Origin: Acinetobacter pseudolwoffii
GTDB lineage: Bacteria; Pseudomonadota; Gammaproteobacteria; Pseudomonadales; Moraxellaceae
Assembly: GCF_002803605.1 (NCBI RefSeq)
Contig: NZ_PHRG01000001.1
Span: 818,819 to 882,818 of the forward strand
Direction of reading: 5' to 3'
DNA length: 64,000 bases
Position 1 is the stretch's first letter. Each line of letters opens with the position of its first letter. The position numbers and the translations under genes were made by a program. Below the pieces are notes generated by a model. That model was not told the DNA's origin. It saw only the letters and a list, made by a program, of their open reading frames with translations, and did not search any database. Of this stretch, positions 36,269 through 46,669 are shown in pieces.

Positions 36269-36589
36269 GGCGCTGTAGTTCTTTCTCTTATCATTATTAT
36301 TTATTGTGTTTTTTATAGCGTTTTACGCTTGTTATTATTTTCAAACATCCTGTTGAAAAATCACCTTCCTTGTGTGGTAGATTTTGCCATATTCTACAAA
36401 GACAAGTAGAGGCATTTAGCGTATCTTGCTGTAAGCTATTTCGTACAATAACTAGCCTAAAAGTTGCATAATATTACATTAATACCACTTTATTTAACCT
36501 AATTCGCTTAAATCCAGCCATTCCACAACAATATCCAACTTTAGAATTAAGGTAAATATCTAGTATTTTGAAATATAAATTAATTAAAT

Positions 36590-36692
36590 ATAAAAAAGCC
36601 TTGTAGTCTCTCCCAAAACTACAAGGCTTAGCGGCTGTAAGTTTCCTCTTTTTACTTACCTCACTGTAAGTTCGCTGTCTACTGACATTCTT
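36590..36692 (-). ncRNA. Candidate small RNA
   Basis: On the minus strand a perfect TATAAT (36699-36704) is followed about 100 bases later by a perfect 12-base-pair terminator stem (36596-36607 / 36618-36629) and a T-run. Between them lie a small hairpin ACTTAC / GTAAGT, the repeated motif ACTTACAG and an A-rich single-stranded stretch. There is no clear -35 box. I cannot match it to a known RNA family; it is a prediction from signals only. Confidence 0.45.
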
Positions 36693-36764
36693 TTTATAAT
36701 TATACGATTATGCTCAACTTTCCGTGTTGAGTTATTTTGTATGGCCAATCTTCTCAAAAACTGA

Positions 36765-36810
36765 GTAAAAGCTCTATGCGGCAATTTCTTGAATCCGTGT
36801 AAGCTTTTAC
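36765..36810 (-). terminator. Possible terminator hairpin of recD
   Basis: GTAAAAGCT (36765-36773) and AGCTTTTAC (36802-36810) pair perfectly around a 28-base loop immediately after the recD stop. On the minus strand a TTTTT follows after a few bases. The large loop makes it a weak candidate. Confidence 0.4.
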
Positions 36811-38616
36811 CTACAAGATCTGATTATTTTTTGCCAATAAACTAGTAGATTGTTCAAGTATTTTTTGACTTAAACCACTTTTACGTGTGGTTCGTACGCA
36901 TAAGGCTTGTGTAAAAGCGTCACAATCTACCAATAAACTGACCACTTTTTTAGCACGGGTAATTGCAGTATAAATCAACTCTTTACTTAATAGATTTTGC
37001 GCATATTGATCCAGCACCACTGCGGTATGTGCAAATTCTGAACCTTGAGATTTGTGAATGGTCAGTGCAAAAGCGGTTTCTATACTCTTTGGCAAACGGG
37101 TGGCCAAGACCCATTTTTCCAGACTCGGAAAATAGACTTCAAACTGGCACTGACCAGACTGCTCACGTAAAAAACAGATGCCAATATCACCATTGGACAA
37201 ACCCAGTTGATAATCGTTATAGGTCATCATGACCGGCCGCCCGACATACCAGTCACCCTGCTTCAGTTGACCTTGAGCGGCTAAAAAGCGTTGTTCAATC
37301 TGTAGATTGATTTTGAATAAGCCCAGATCGCCAGAACGAATCGCAGTTAAAATACGGTAATCATCAAATGATCTCACCACCTGTTGTACATATTGCTCGA
37401 AATTATCTAAGCCTTGCTTATTTTTGACAGCCTGTGTATAGGCCTGATAACCATACATCAACTGGTCATAATATTGATTCAATGTAGTGGCCGTCTGTTC
37501 AGCACCAGGCGCTAAATATTGCAACTGGAGCTGGTCAATCTCAACCTGATCCAAGGCGATGGCTTGTAATTCACTGGCAGTGACAATCTGCTGCTCAAAT
37601 TTTTGCAGGACATTGGCAGCTTCATGATGCCGCTGAATAAAATCAGCCATTGCCCCAATCTTGGCCCCTGCTTTAAAACGTCGTGTGGTAATTAAGTTGA
37701 CCCGATTATCCTGCAAAGTCGCAACCTGTTGCAGATCTGCCAGAACGGTACCGACATCCACAGAAGCCAACTGGTCTGCATCGCCAAGTAAAATCAGACG
37801 TGCCTGAGATGGCACAGCGGCCAGCAACATCTGTGACAGACTTAAATCCAGCATCGAGGCTTCATCGACCACAATTACGTCATAGGGCAAAGGCTGTTTG
37901 GCATGAAAACGTGGCTGTCCGCGCGTGCCCAATCCCAATAAACGATGCAGGGTCACGGGTTGTAACTGTTGTAGTGCAGCTATTTCAAACTGCTGCAAAG
38001 CTTCAGTCTGTAAGGCTTTTTGCAGCGCTTCTTTCATCCGCTGTGCAGCCTTTCCGGTCGGCGCGGCCATGGCAATCCGGATATTCGGCAGCGCGTCATA
38101 TAAAACTGCAATAATATGCGCCAGCGTATAAGTTTTACCAGTTCCCGGCCCGCCAGTAATAATACTGAAGGCTTGCTCTGCCACCATTTGCAGGGCTTTT
38201 TGCTGCTGTGGATCTGAGAGCAGACTGCGGTCACGTGCTGTTAACTCCAGGGCTACAATAGACTGGGTCTTGATTCGTGCTATATGCGTTGCCACTGCCT
38301 GTTCCAGCTGCCAGTAGCGGTACAGATATAAATGCTGATCTTCAAACACCAAGGGGGCAATACCCGTGCCTTGCTGAGCATGATCACGCACCAGATTATG
38401 CAATAATGCCATTTGTTGAGGGAGCGCTTCAATGCAGCTATCGCCGGCCTGCATCGCCTCAAGCAATTGCTGAATCAGTAATTTTGCTGCCGGATCAAAT
38501 GTAGCCGAGCTAAATGGAGGCTGACATAAATAGTCAATCCAGGCCATCAAACTGGCGTTTTGTTGCGACACGTGATTCTGCTCATTTTCCACACAGTTAT
38601 CCTCAAAGTTATCCAC
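36811..38616 (-). CDS. recD: Exodeoxyribonuclease V alpha subunit
   Basis: A 601-residue SF1B helicase, the 5'-3' motor of RecBCD. Walker A is GGPGTGKT at residues 155-162, with DEASMLDLSL as Walker B and the C-terminal LTIHKSQGSEF and YTAITRAK motifs. Length is normal. Together with RecB and RecC it degrades double-strand ends and loads RecA at Chi. It starts 47 bases after recB on the same strand. Confidence 0.95.
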   Translation of the reverse strand: MDNFEDNCVENEQNHVSQQNASLMAWIDYLCQPPFSSATFDPAAKLLIQQLLEAMQAGDSCIEALPQQMALLHNLVRDHAQQGTGIAPLVFEDQHLYLYRYWQLEQAVATHIARIKTQSIVALELTARDRSLLSDPQQQKALQMVAEQAFSIITGGPGTGKTYTLAHIIAVLYDALPNIRIAMAAPTGKAAQRMKEALQKALQTEALQQFEIAALQQLQPVTLHRLLGLGTRGQPRFHAKQPLPYDVIVVDEASMLDLSLSQMLLAAVPSQARLILLGDADQLASVDVGTVLADLQQVATLQDNRVNLITTRRFKAGAKIGAMADFIQRHHEAANVLQKFEQQIVTASELQAIALDQVEIDQLQLQYLAPGAEQTATTLNQYYDQLMYGYQAYTQAVKNKQGLDNFEQYVQQVVRSFDDYRILTAIRSGDLGLFKINLQIEQRFLAAQGQLKQGDWYVGRPVMMTYNDYQLGLSNGDIGICFLREQSGQCQFEVYFPSLEKWVLATRLPKSIETAFALTIHKSQGSEFAHTAVVLDQYAQNLLSKELIYTAITRAKKVVSLLVDCDAFTQALCVRTTRKSGLSQKILEQSTSLLAKNNQIL

Positions 38617-38663
38617 AGGATAATTTTCTGTTTAATCTCTATATATTTTATCAGGCAGCAAAA

Positions 38664-41600
38664 TTATGCTGTTTTTTTCTGCTCAAAATAACCCAAAATC
38701 TGATCCAGTTTTTCAACGAATTCGATGTCTGGTTGCCAGTGATATACACCTTGTTCCATCTGCCCGTGCATACCGCGTAAATATAAATAGCTTGCGCCGC
38801 CCAGATGCTGCTGCATTGAATACGCCTGCATATTTGCGTTCAGATAACGATGCAGGGCCACCAGATACAAGGCTGCCTGCAACCAGTAACTGGACTGGCT
38901 CATATTCTGCTGAATCGCCTCAGCGGTATAATGCTGTTGATCTGGGCCGAGAAAGTTACTTTTATAATCGGCAATATGGTAACGCTGACCATCAAAATAC
39001 ACCAGATCGATGGAACCGGTCAGATAACGTGCCGATTTGGCCTCATTAAAATCGCTCATGACCATGTCATGTTCGAGAAAAAGCTGATGGATTTGCCGGA
39101 TCTGCAAAGGCGCATCGGTCAAGGACAGATAAAAAGGAAATTCTGACAGATACTGTTGATCACCCAGTTGTGCCAAAACAAAATCTGCCTGAATCGGAGT
39201 GACCAGAATGTCATGCACCCAGTCATGCATCAGATTGAGTAAAATATCTTCCCTAATTTCATCAAGCAATCCATCTAAAGCAGTATGGAAGATGCTTTCG
39301 ACATTGAGCTGTTCAGGACTTGCAAGGTGTGCAATCTGGGCCATTTCCTGTTCAAAAAACAGGATAAAGCTGTCATCATCCAGCTCGGTGAAATAACGCT
39401 CAAACTGGCTTAAAAAAACCACCAAGGCTGATCGGTCTTGCTGTGCCGATTGAAATAACTGTCGCCATTGTTGACGATAAGCTTCGCTCTGATCATGCAG
39501 GCGAATGCCGCTCAGCAATTTATAGTTCAGGCTGGACAAAACGCGTTGCATACTCTGTTGCAACTCATCTGCTTTGAAATTTGCCTGCGCTGCGGCTTGA
39601 AAAAGGCTACGCAGATTCACCGCTGCGGCCTGATAATGCGGCGCAAAGGTCTGCTCCAGCACAGTACGCAGTTGAAAGGCCTGTTCGAATTTTTCTTTTA
39701 GCTCCTGCCAGATTTGCGGTGCAGTATTTTTAAAACGACGGCGAATTTCCAGATTCCAGTAACTGCTGTCCTGAAAATTGATATGTTCAAAAATACTGTG
39801 CAAGAAAGTTCCGGCCACCGTACCTTTGGGGAAATTCAGCTTGATCCAGTCCAGCGGTGTGACAGCCGGCTGATCTGCTAAAGCATCCAGATTGATTTCA
39901 TCCGCTGCACTATCCGGGTGTTCCTGGGCATTGACCAGATCATCCTGCAAAACTGGCGCATGTGACTGATGTTGCGACAATGCGGTAAAACTGGTTTTGG
40001 TGCGTGGATAGAACTGTCGCTCTGGCAAAGGTTGCGCCAGCATGTCGATCTTATGATGGTGTGACTGCTCGACCAGACGTGCCGGTTCCTGAGACAGCGG
40101 CTGCTCGACCAGAGATAAAGCATGTTCGAAGATGGCATCGCCCTGGCCACGCCAGAACGCCAAGCCCGAATCGGATTGTGCAGCGTGGTCTTGCAACATG
40201 GCATACACCCGATGACTGGCACGGGTCAGCGCCACATACCAAAGCCGGTGATTTTCCGCTGCATTACGCGCTGCATTCTGTAAAATCGCCTGCTCGTGCA
40301 AATTCTTATGATTGACCGCAATCACCCGGGATTGTTCTAAAATACTTTCAGACAGTGTGCCACTTAATGAAAAGTTCAAGTTGCCTTTATTCACATCAAA
40401 AGCAGCATCTGCGCCCAATAAAAATACCACTTTAAATTCCAGCCCTTTAGAGGCATGGATGGTCATCAGCTGTACCCCATGATCACCAGACAGCTTGCGT
40501 TCTTTTTCACTGTCTTTGCCTGAAGAGGACTGTAACTGACGCAAATACCAGTGATAGAGTTTTTGGGCACCCTGATAATATTCACTTTGCTGGCTCAGAA
40601 TTTCGGTCAGATGACGCAAATTCACCACCACCCGTTCATTATCCAGACTTTGACTGGCCACCAGATGAGTCCAGACCTGAAATAAGTTTAAGGCATAATT
40701 CCATGCCGTGAGAAAACCTTTTTCGAACCACATTTCCCGAATTGCATCCAGATCGGCAATATAGCGACTGAGCCCTTCACTCTGCGCCTGTAACTCAATC
40801 AGTTTTTTCAGGTTGAAACCCAGCAGGCGGGTCAGTAAGGCACGTTTGACCTTGGATTCATTAAAAGGATCCATGATCGCAGTCAAGACGGCCGCGACAT
40901 CCTGCGCAATGGCACTGGCAAAAACACTTTGTTTGGATTCTTTATAACAAGGAATACCCATACGCTGTAGGCGCTGCTTGACCTGTTCCAGGGCAAAATG
41001 TCCAAACCCCAGCACTGCAATATCATCGGCTTTCAGGCTTTGAATACTGTTCTGCTGCTGAAAATACAACTGCTGTTGAGCAGACTGATTGAGGAGTATA
41101 CGGATTTTCCAGGCCACCTGATCGGCTTCTACATCCGACTCACCCAACTGAATCCAGCGTAAGGGCTGCGGATTGCAGACAGCGCTATCGATGAGATCCG
41201 GATGCGGCCGACTCCCGGCCTGAATCAGGGTGTACTGCACCTGTTCACCAAAATCCATCTGGCGTTGAAATAAAGCATCGACCACTTCGACTAGCGCTTT
41301 GACCGAACGATGGTTCTGCATCAGGGTATATTCGCGGCCCTGCTTTTGCCGCACGTCAGCATGTGCCTTGTTATAGGTCAGCATGTCGCCGCCACGGAAA
41401 CCATAAATCGCCTGTTTCGGATCACCGACCATAATCATGCAGCCGGACTGCACCCGGCTGGCACCCCGCCAGATCTTGGCCAGCAGGTCATCCTGATCCT
41501 GATTGGTGTCCTGAAATTCATCCACCAGAATCAGCGGATAACGTGCCTGTACAAACTGGGCAAAGCGCTGGCCTTGTTGTCCTTGCAGTGCTTCTGCCAG

Positions 41601-42785
41601 TGTGCGGATTTGCTGGGAAAAAGTCGTTTCACCCTGCTGTTGCAGGGTTTGCGGCAAACGAGTTTGCACACTTTGAATAATATGAAATTCCAGATAGGTC
41701 GTGAGCTGCTTCAACTGCTCATCCAGATCCTGTTTGACCTCACACAGTGCATCAATTGCCACAATCAGGCTGTGTTGCAAAATCAGCTGCTGCTCCGCTT
41801 CCGGACAGCTCTTGTTAAAAACCTGAGTGGTCGGCTGGAAATCAGTTTTTTTACGGCGTAAATGGCACAGATTCAGTAAAATCGGTTGCAATTCTGCATC
41901 AAAGAAACTCATGCCACCCTGAGTTTGCAGGGCTGCGCTCCAGGTCATAAAGTTTTCACAAACGTCGGTTAACTTGGTCAAAAAACTCTTGTGAAAATAC
42001 TTTGGACTTTCCTGACAATAGCGCCGCATGACTTCGAGATCATGCTCATGAATATTCAATAATTGGGTAATACAGGCTTCTAATTTACCTAGATCACATT
42101 CAGCCGGCTCGACCTTCTGGAATTGCTGCTTGCTAAAATTCAGAGCATCCCGAACCAGCCCGGTATAATGCTCGACCGGTTTCAGCAGATTCTGCACATA
42201 CAAATGATTGACCATATATTGTGGCTGCTGCTGAATCCAGTCACGCAGCACATCATGAATCAGTTGCTGGATATATAAATCCTGATCTTCGGTCAGTTCA
42301 GCACGTTCAATCTTGCCACTTTCAAAAGCAAATTCACGTAACAGTTTCTGGCTAAAGCTGTCCAGCGTCCCGACAAACAGTTCATCCAGCTGGTTCAGTA
42401 CCAGACGCAAGCGGCGACGGGCATAGTCCATCCGTGTGCCATAATCTTTCAATACCTGCTGAAATAAAGGATCAGTTTCGCTCTGAATCTTCGCTGCAAT
42501 TTCCACAGAATTGAGCTGCTGATGACGCTGGATATAGGCCAAAGTTTCTTCGACCCGCAGCCGTACCCGGTTTTTCAGTTCGGCCGTTGCCTTGCGGGTG
42601 AAGGTGGTTGCAATCACCTGATGCGGATAATACTGATCCAGAAAAATCCGCACCATCAAACTGGATAAAGTATAGGTCTTGCCGGTGCCTGCCGAGGCCT
42701 CAATCCAGTGTAAGCCCCGGAACGTCATGTCCTGAATCGGATTGGTAGAAATGGCTTTTTGCATCTGCTGCTTTAACACGGTCAT
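38664..42785 (-). CDS. recB: Exodeoxyribonuclease V beta subunit
   Basis: A 1373-residue helicase-nuclease. Walker A is ASAGTGKT (residues 30-37); LVDEFQDTN is Walker B and the UvrD-like motifs continue with VGDPKQAIYGFRGGD and LMTIHASKGLEF. The C-terminal nuclease active site is intact: Asp1260 in GSIDLVYF, Asp1273 and Lys1275 in ADYKSNF, with the same spacing as in Escherichia coli RecB. It is longer than the E. coli protein (about 1180), mainly through insertions in the middle. It begins four bases after the recC stop. Confidence 0.96.
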   Translation of the reverse strand: MTVLKQQMQKAISTNPIQDMTFRGLHWIEASAGTGKTYTLSSLMVRIFLDQYYPHQVIATTFTRKATAELKNRVRLRVEETLAYIQRHQQLNSVEIAAKIQSETDPLFQQVLKDYGTRMDYARRRLRLVLNQLDELFVGTLDSFSQKLLREFAFESGKIERAELTEDQDLYIQQLIHDVLRDWIQQQPQYMVNHLYVQNLLKPVEHYTGLVRDALNFSKQQFQKVEPAECDLGKLEACITQLLNIHEHDLEVMRRYCQESPKYFHKSFLTKLTDVCENFMTWSAALQTQGGMSFFDAELQPILLNLCHLRRKKTDFQPTTQVFNKSCPEAEQQLILQHSLIVAIDALCEVKQDLDEQLKQLTTYLEFHIIQSVQTRLPQTLQQQGETTFSQQIRTLAEALQGQQGQRFAQFVQARYPLILVDEFQDTNQDQDDLLAKIWRGASRVQSGCMIMVGDPKQAIYGFRGGDMLTYNKAHADVRQKQGREYTLMQNHRSVKALVEVVDALFQRQMDFGEQVQYTLIQAGSRPHPDLIDSAVCNPQPLRWIQLGESDVEADQVAWKIRILLNQSAQQQLYFQQQNSIQSLKADDIAVLGFGHFALEQVKQRLQRMGIPCYKESKQSVFASAIAQDVAAVLTAIMDPFNESKVKRALLTRLLGFNLKKLIELQAQSEGLSRYIADLDAIREMWFEKGFLTAWNYALNLFQVWTHLVASQSLDNERVVVNLRHLTEILSQQSEYYQGAQKLYHWYLRQLQSSSGKDSEKERKLSGDHGVQLMTIHASKGLEFKVVFLLGADAAFDVNKGNLNFSLSGTLSESILEQSRVIAVNHKNLHEQAILQNAARNAAENHRLWYVALTRASHRVYAMLQDHAAQSDSGLAFWRGQGDAIFEHALSLVEQPLSQEPARLVEQSHHHKIDMLAQPLPERQFYPRTKTSFTALSQHQSHAPVLQDDLVNAQEHPDSAADEINLDALADQPAVTPLDWIKLNFPKGTVAGTFLHSIFEHINFQDSSYWNLEIRRRFKNTAPQIWQELKEKFEQAFQLRTVLEQTFAPHYQAAAVNLRSLFQAAAQANFKADELQQSMQRVLSSLNYKLLSGIRLHDQSEAYRQQWRQLFQSAQQDRSALVVFLSQFERYFTELDDDSFILFFEQEMAQIAHLASPEQLNVESIFHTALDGLLDEIREDILLNLMHDWVHDILVTPIQADFVLAQLGDQQYLSEFPFYLSLTDAPLQIRQIHQLFLEHDMVMSDFNEAKSARYLTGSIDLVYFDGQRYHIADYKSNFLGPDQQHYTAEAIQQNMSQSSYWLQAALYLVALHRYLNANMQAYSMQQHLGGASYLYLRGMHGQMEQGVYHWQPDIEFVEKLDQILGYFEQKKTA

Positions 42786-42789
42786 ATTG

Positions 42790-45700
42790 CTATTTCACCC
42801 ATTCCAGATGTTGGTGAATCGGCGCATACAGAGCATGGGCGAAATCATGACAGCAGCGCTGCAAGGCCAGATCCGGGTCCTGATCCTGCAAAATAAACTG
42901 CCAGTCCTGATGCAACAGGCTGGATTCATCCGAAGCCAAAGGCTTGGCACTTTCATAGCTATTATTCCAGGCTTTTAGCAGTTCCGGCATTTCCACAATG
43001 GTCATTTTGCCCTGTTCATTTTCGGCCCACTGCCACTCTTTTTTCATCAACAATTCCGCTGGCAACACCAGCGGCTGCTGTTGACCAATTTCCCAGGCTT
43101 TGAACCAGAACTGTAAATATTCTCGCGCTTTAGTTGAACTCAAGCCGGAAAATTTCAGGGTCTTATTACTGAAAATCACAATACGTTCCAGTTCTGGTGA
43201 GCGTGCATCATCATTCAGATAAGCCAGCCATAACAGATATTCCAGCCAGATCTGGGCACGGCGTTTTTCCGAGGCCGAAGAAGATTGCAGACTTAACCAG
43301 TAACTGCTGTGCGAGGCTTGTGGTACGCTGATATGAATGATCAGTTCAGGACTAAATTGCAAGGATTGCTGGGTCACCGGCGTCAGTTCTTTGCCGAGCT
43401 GTAGCAAACGTTCTTGCAACAACTGCTGTTCCTGCTGACTGCTGAGCCAGGTGGCTTGCTGGGTTTTGCCTACTGGCAAACAGTCTAGCATCAAGCTCGG
43501 CTCAATCTGCTGATCTTGTTGTAATAGAAAATCCCGCACCTGATATTGTTCCAGCTTGTTTAATAACAAGGGCTCACGGGAACTCGGCAAATCTGCATAG
43601 CGAATTGTGGAAATTCCGACACTTTTCAGAAATAAACGTGCCGGGAAAATCATGTCCCGAATCCACTCATCCCCTTTCAGCACCCGTAGTTCTTTTTGTT
43701 CAACTGCCGGATAATGCGCATTGATCCAGCTGCTGCGCTTGCCTTCGGCACTTCGGATATATTCTGCCACCGCAAACCACTGATCCCGATAACGCGGTGT
43801 TTGCGCATCTGCAAATCCGGCTGGATCAAAAGGCTGCAAGGGATGTACATGATAAAGCTGCTGGATATGTTGGGCGACTGACAGACCATTGATTTCCACC
43901 ACAGGATCGACTTCGGCATCCGGCTGTTCCGACTGACAGATGAATGCGATATGCTGAATCAGTTCCTGCAAGGCAGTGGATGGATCTCGGGCCTCGCCAT
44001 CGTCCAGATCAAAGCCATTATAAAACAGCCATAAATTATCCTGCGCCAATAGTAAGGCATCCAGAAAAGCACCCTGCTCATCATCCAGACGCGAACGATC
44101 GCCGAGTTGCGGCTTCAGGCTGCGCATCAGATCAAACGGCACCTGCTGATTCCGGCTCGGAAACTTACCGCTATCCAGATTCAGCATCACCACCAGCTGA
44201 TAAGGGAGTGGCCGGATCTGGCCAATCTGGCTAAAAGTGATCTGTCCGGTTGGTTCGGCCTGATCCAGCTGCATTTCTAGCGTATTCTGAATTTCTTCCA
44301 GCACATAAGGCAAAGGCAAACTCAGTGCCACCAGCTCCTGACTGGCATGTGAATCATCCTGCTCATGATAATCGGCCAGGGTCAGCATCCGCATCTGCTT
44401 GTCGATAATCTCGGCCACAGTTTTGAGCGATTCCACCCCGGCATCACGAAATTCATTCAGATCGGCGCGCAAATATTCCAGCCAGGTTTTCACCGGCGTG
44501 CGCTGTCCGGTCTCATGCAAAGTCAGCCAGTCACGGCGCTGCACCAGATCCTGATAAATCTGGATCAGGGTTGAAATCAACGGGAAATCACTGGTCAGAA
44601 CCTTGGCATAACTCAAGGTATCCTCAAACATTGTATGTTCAGGAATGGCCAGGCCCAAAGCCAGACGGTCTAGCGCGAATTTAAAACTAAAACGGTAATC
44701 ATCATCGCCTGCGCTCAGGCTTTGCTGTAAATGCTGCTGGTCCAGACCGCGCTTGAAGCCAGCCTCCGTCAGCAACTGCAACATCCGTTCTACCTGACTA
44801 TAGTCCAGAGCATAACGTTGCTGGGTGGCATTCAGGCTGAGCCAGTCGGCAAAGTCCTCAATACTGAAACGGCGACGTACCCACTGGATCCGGCCCAGTA
44901 CCGCGCGCCAGGCATTGCTAACATCCAGACGCGACACCCCGGCAATCTGGATCGGTAAATACAGGTTATCTTTCTGCAACCGTTGGCTGCCGATCTCACG
45001 CTCACGTGGTGGCGGGGCAAAGACACTGCGAATCGCCGGTTCCAGTTCTTTCAGATTCGGACTCAGCACCAGAATGTCGCTCGGTTGCCGTGGCTGCTGT
45101 TCCGTGCCTTGTGCCAGCCAGTGAATGAGCTGTTCTTTGAGTACTTCCAGCTGACGCAACGAGGAATGACAGACATGAATCTGCACCGAATCATCGGCCG
45201 GACTTAAAGCATATTGATGCTGTTCAGGTTCGAGTAAATATAAAATATCTGACTGGATTTTTGCCAGCAGCTTGTCCTGATAGTCATCGACAAAAACATC
45301 GGCCCAGAGACCTTCTTCTCCAGAAGACAGTTTGGAGAGTAAAGAGAAATGATCCCGCGCCTGCTTGCCAAATCGGGTCAACAGCGGATGCCGCGATTCA
45401 CGATCTTCGGCATTAAAGTTAAGCTGCTTGATTCGAAATTCTTTCAGTTCAGCATCATTCGGTTTACGTTGGCGAGTTTTTTCAAAGCGCTGAATAAAGC
45501 GCTCTTCCCGTTGCAGATCAAATTTGGCTTTCCAGTCCGGATCGACACTGTCGGCCCAGTATTCCTGCGAGGGGTTAAAATGAAAGATATAAATGTCTAT
45601 GTATTGCCCCAGCCGGCGTAAAAAGTCCAGCTGGCTGGGCGGAAGTTCCAGCAGGCTAAATACCACTATCTGTGCCGGCAAGCGTTTCAGGGCTTCGCTT

Positions 45701-46494
45701 CGTGTTTCCGGATTCTCCAGCCGTTCCCAATACAGGCGCTCAATCTCCAGAATTTTGGCATAATCCTCCTGAAATACATGCTGCCACAACCAGCGTTGCC
45801 AGGCTTCCAGCTCACGCGCCTGAATTTTGACGAAATCGGCCACCTGCATTTCGTGACCATTTTCATCTTTGGGACTATAGATCATCTGCTCGGTATCCAA
45901 CGCAACATCCTGTCCCCAGGCCTCTAGCCAGTTGGTCGGGCAGCTGCAGCTTTGCGGTGGACAGTTACGTGCACAATAGCCGCGATAATCCATATAATGG
46001 CTGAACAAGCGCGATACCTGTTCGGCCACCCAGTACAGCATGCTCTGTTTTTTCAGCTGTTTTTCTGTGCCCTGTTCCAGCCGGTCGGCACTGTCGTAAA
46101 TCCGCTTTACAATTGAATACAGCGGATGATCGACGTCTAAGGGAATCTGTTCTGGCAGAATACATTTGCGCAGTGCCTGAAACACGCGCCATTTGATGAT
46201 AATACGCGGAATATTGGCTTCTCGAACCTGTTCGACTTCTTTAGGCGCATTCAGCACCCACTGATAAGACGTCCACTGAAACGCACGAATTCGGTGATGG
46301 AACTGGCTATTGGCACTGATGCCTTTCTTCTCGGCAATTTTTTGAGTCAACCAGCTTTCTACGGCCGGAGACGGCACAATAAAATGCCGGGGCTGTAACA
46401 CTTCAAACGGATGCCGGGCAGTTTGATTGACAATACGCAGCATACTATCCAAAAGCACATCAATGCGTTGACTCTGAATAACATGGATTGCCAT
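42790..46494 (-). CDS. recC: Exodeoxyribonuclease V gamma subunit
   Basis: A 1234-residue subunit that splits the DNA strands and recognises Chi. It has the RecC opening (PRHFIVPSPAVESWL), VFSLLELPPSQLDFLRRLG, and LRQLEVLKEQLIHWL, typical of the inactive helicase-like fold, and QIGQIRPLPYQLVVMLNLDSGKFP in the second half. It is the first gene of the recC-recB-recD block, so the promoter should lie in the 170-base spacer shared with the divergent DUF697-like gene. Confidence 0.95.
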   Translation of the reverse strand: MAIHVIQSQRIDVLLDSMLRIVNQTARHPFEVLQPRHFIVPSPAVESWLTQKIAEKKGISANSQFHHRIRAFQWTSYQWVLNAPKEVEQVREANIPRIIIKWRVFQALRKCILPEQIPLDVDHPLYSIVKRIYDSADRLEQGTEKQLKKQSMLYWVAEQVSRLFSHYMDYRGYCARNCPPQSCSCPTNWLEAWGQDVALDTEQMIYSPKDENGHEMQVADFVKIQARELEAWQRWLWQHVFQEDYAKILEIERLYWERLENPETRSEALKRLPAQIVVFSLLELPPSQLDFLRRLGQYIDIYIFHFNPSQEYWADSVDPDWKAKFDLQREERFIQRFEKTRQRKPNDAELKEFRIKQLNFNAEDRESRHPLLTRFGKQARDHFSLLSKLSSGEEGLWADVFVDDYQDKLLAKIQSDILYLLEPEQHQYALSPADDSVQIHVCHSSLRQLEVLKEQLIHWLAQGTEQQPRQPSDILVLSPNLKELEPAIRSVFAPPPREREIGSQRLQKDNLYLPIQIAGVSRLDVSNAWRAVLGRIQWVRRRFSIEDFADWLSLNATQQRYALDYSQVERMLQLLTEAGFKRGLDQQHLQQSLSAGDDDYRFSFKFALDRLALGLAIPEHTMFEDTLSYAKVLTSDFPLISTLIQIYQDLVQRRDWLTLHETGQRTPVKTWLEYLRADLNEFRDAGVESLKTVAEIIDKQMRMLTLADYHEQDDSHASQELVALSLPLPYVLEEIQNTLEMQLDQAEPTGQITFSQIGQIRPLPYQLVVMLNLDSGKFPSRNQQVPFDLMRSLKPQLGDRSRLDDEQGAFLDALLLAQDNLWLFYNGFDLDDGEARDPSTALQELIQHIAFICQSEQPDAEVDPVVEINGLSVAQHIQQLYHVHPLQPFDPAGFADAQTPRYRDQWFAVAEYIRSAEGKRSSWINAHYPAVEQKELRVLKGDEWIRDMIFPARLFLKSVGISTIRYADLPSSREPLLLNKLEQYQVRDFLLQQDQQIEPSLMLDCLPVGKTQQATWLSSQQEQQLLQERLLQLGKELTPVTQQSLQFSPELIIHISVPQASHSSYWLSLQSSSASEKRRAQIWLEYLLWLAYLNDDARSPELERIVIFSNKTLKFSGLSSTKAREYLQFWFKAWEIGQQQPLVLPAELLMKKEWQWAENEQGKMTIVEMPELLKAWNNSYESAKPLASDESSLLHQDWQFILQDQDPDLALQRCCHDFAHALYAPIHQHLEWVK

Positions 46495-46669
46495 CGTTTC
46501 CCCTGAACTGCTGAACTAGTTTTACTACAAAATGATAAAGATTACTTACTATACATCTCGAGCGCTGTATGACACTTTAAAACCACACTTCAGTCGAAAA
46601 ATTTCTTTGAAAAAAGCATCTTAATGATGCTTGCATAGAAAAAAACAACATAGAGCTTAGGTAGTGCCC

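Larger units (their letters stand above)
36036..36810. other. Long AT-rich spacer between rpsO and recD
   Basis: With the rpsO leader this spacer is about 900 bases, the longest gene-free stretch in the window. It contains two clear terminator hairpins that both have their T-runs on the minus strand, plus a looser one after recD. No protein-coding gene or tRNA is evident. Small RNA genes are the likely explanation. Confidence 0.5.

Noticed and set aside
35913..36810. Possible tRNA or tmRNA in the long spacer
   Set aside because: I found no TTCGAAT-like T-loop, cloverleaf arms or CCA end, and the sequence is too AT-rich.
41310..41861. 183-codon plus-strand open frame
   Set aside because: Antisense to recB, and its composition reflects the complementary strand of the RecB motif region.
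36811..46494. recC-recB-recD block as a possible new defence island
   Set aside because: All three proteins have intact, standard RecBCD motifs and lengths close to the family, so this is the housekeeping repair complex.
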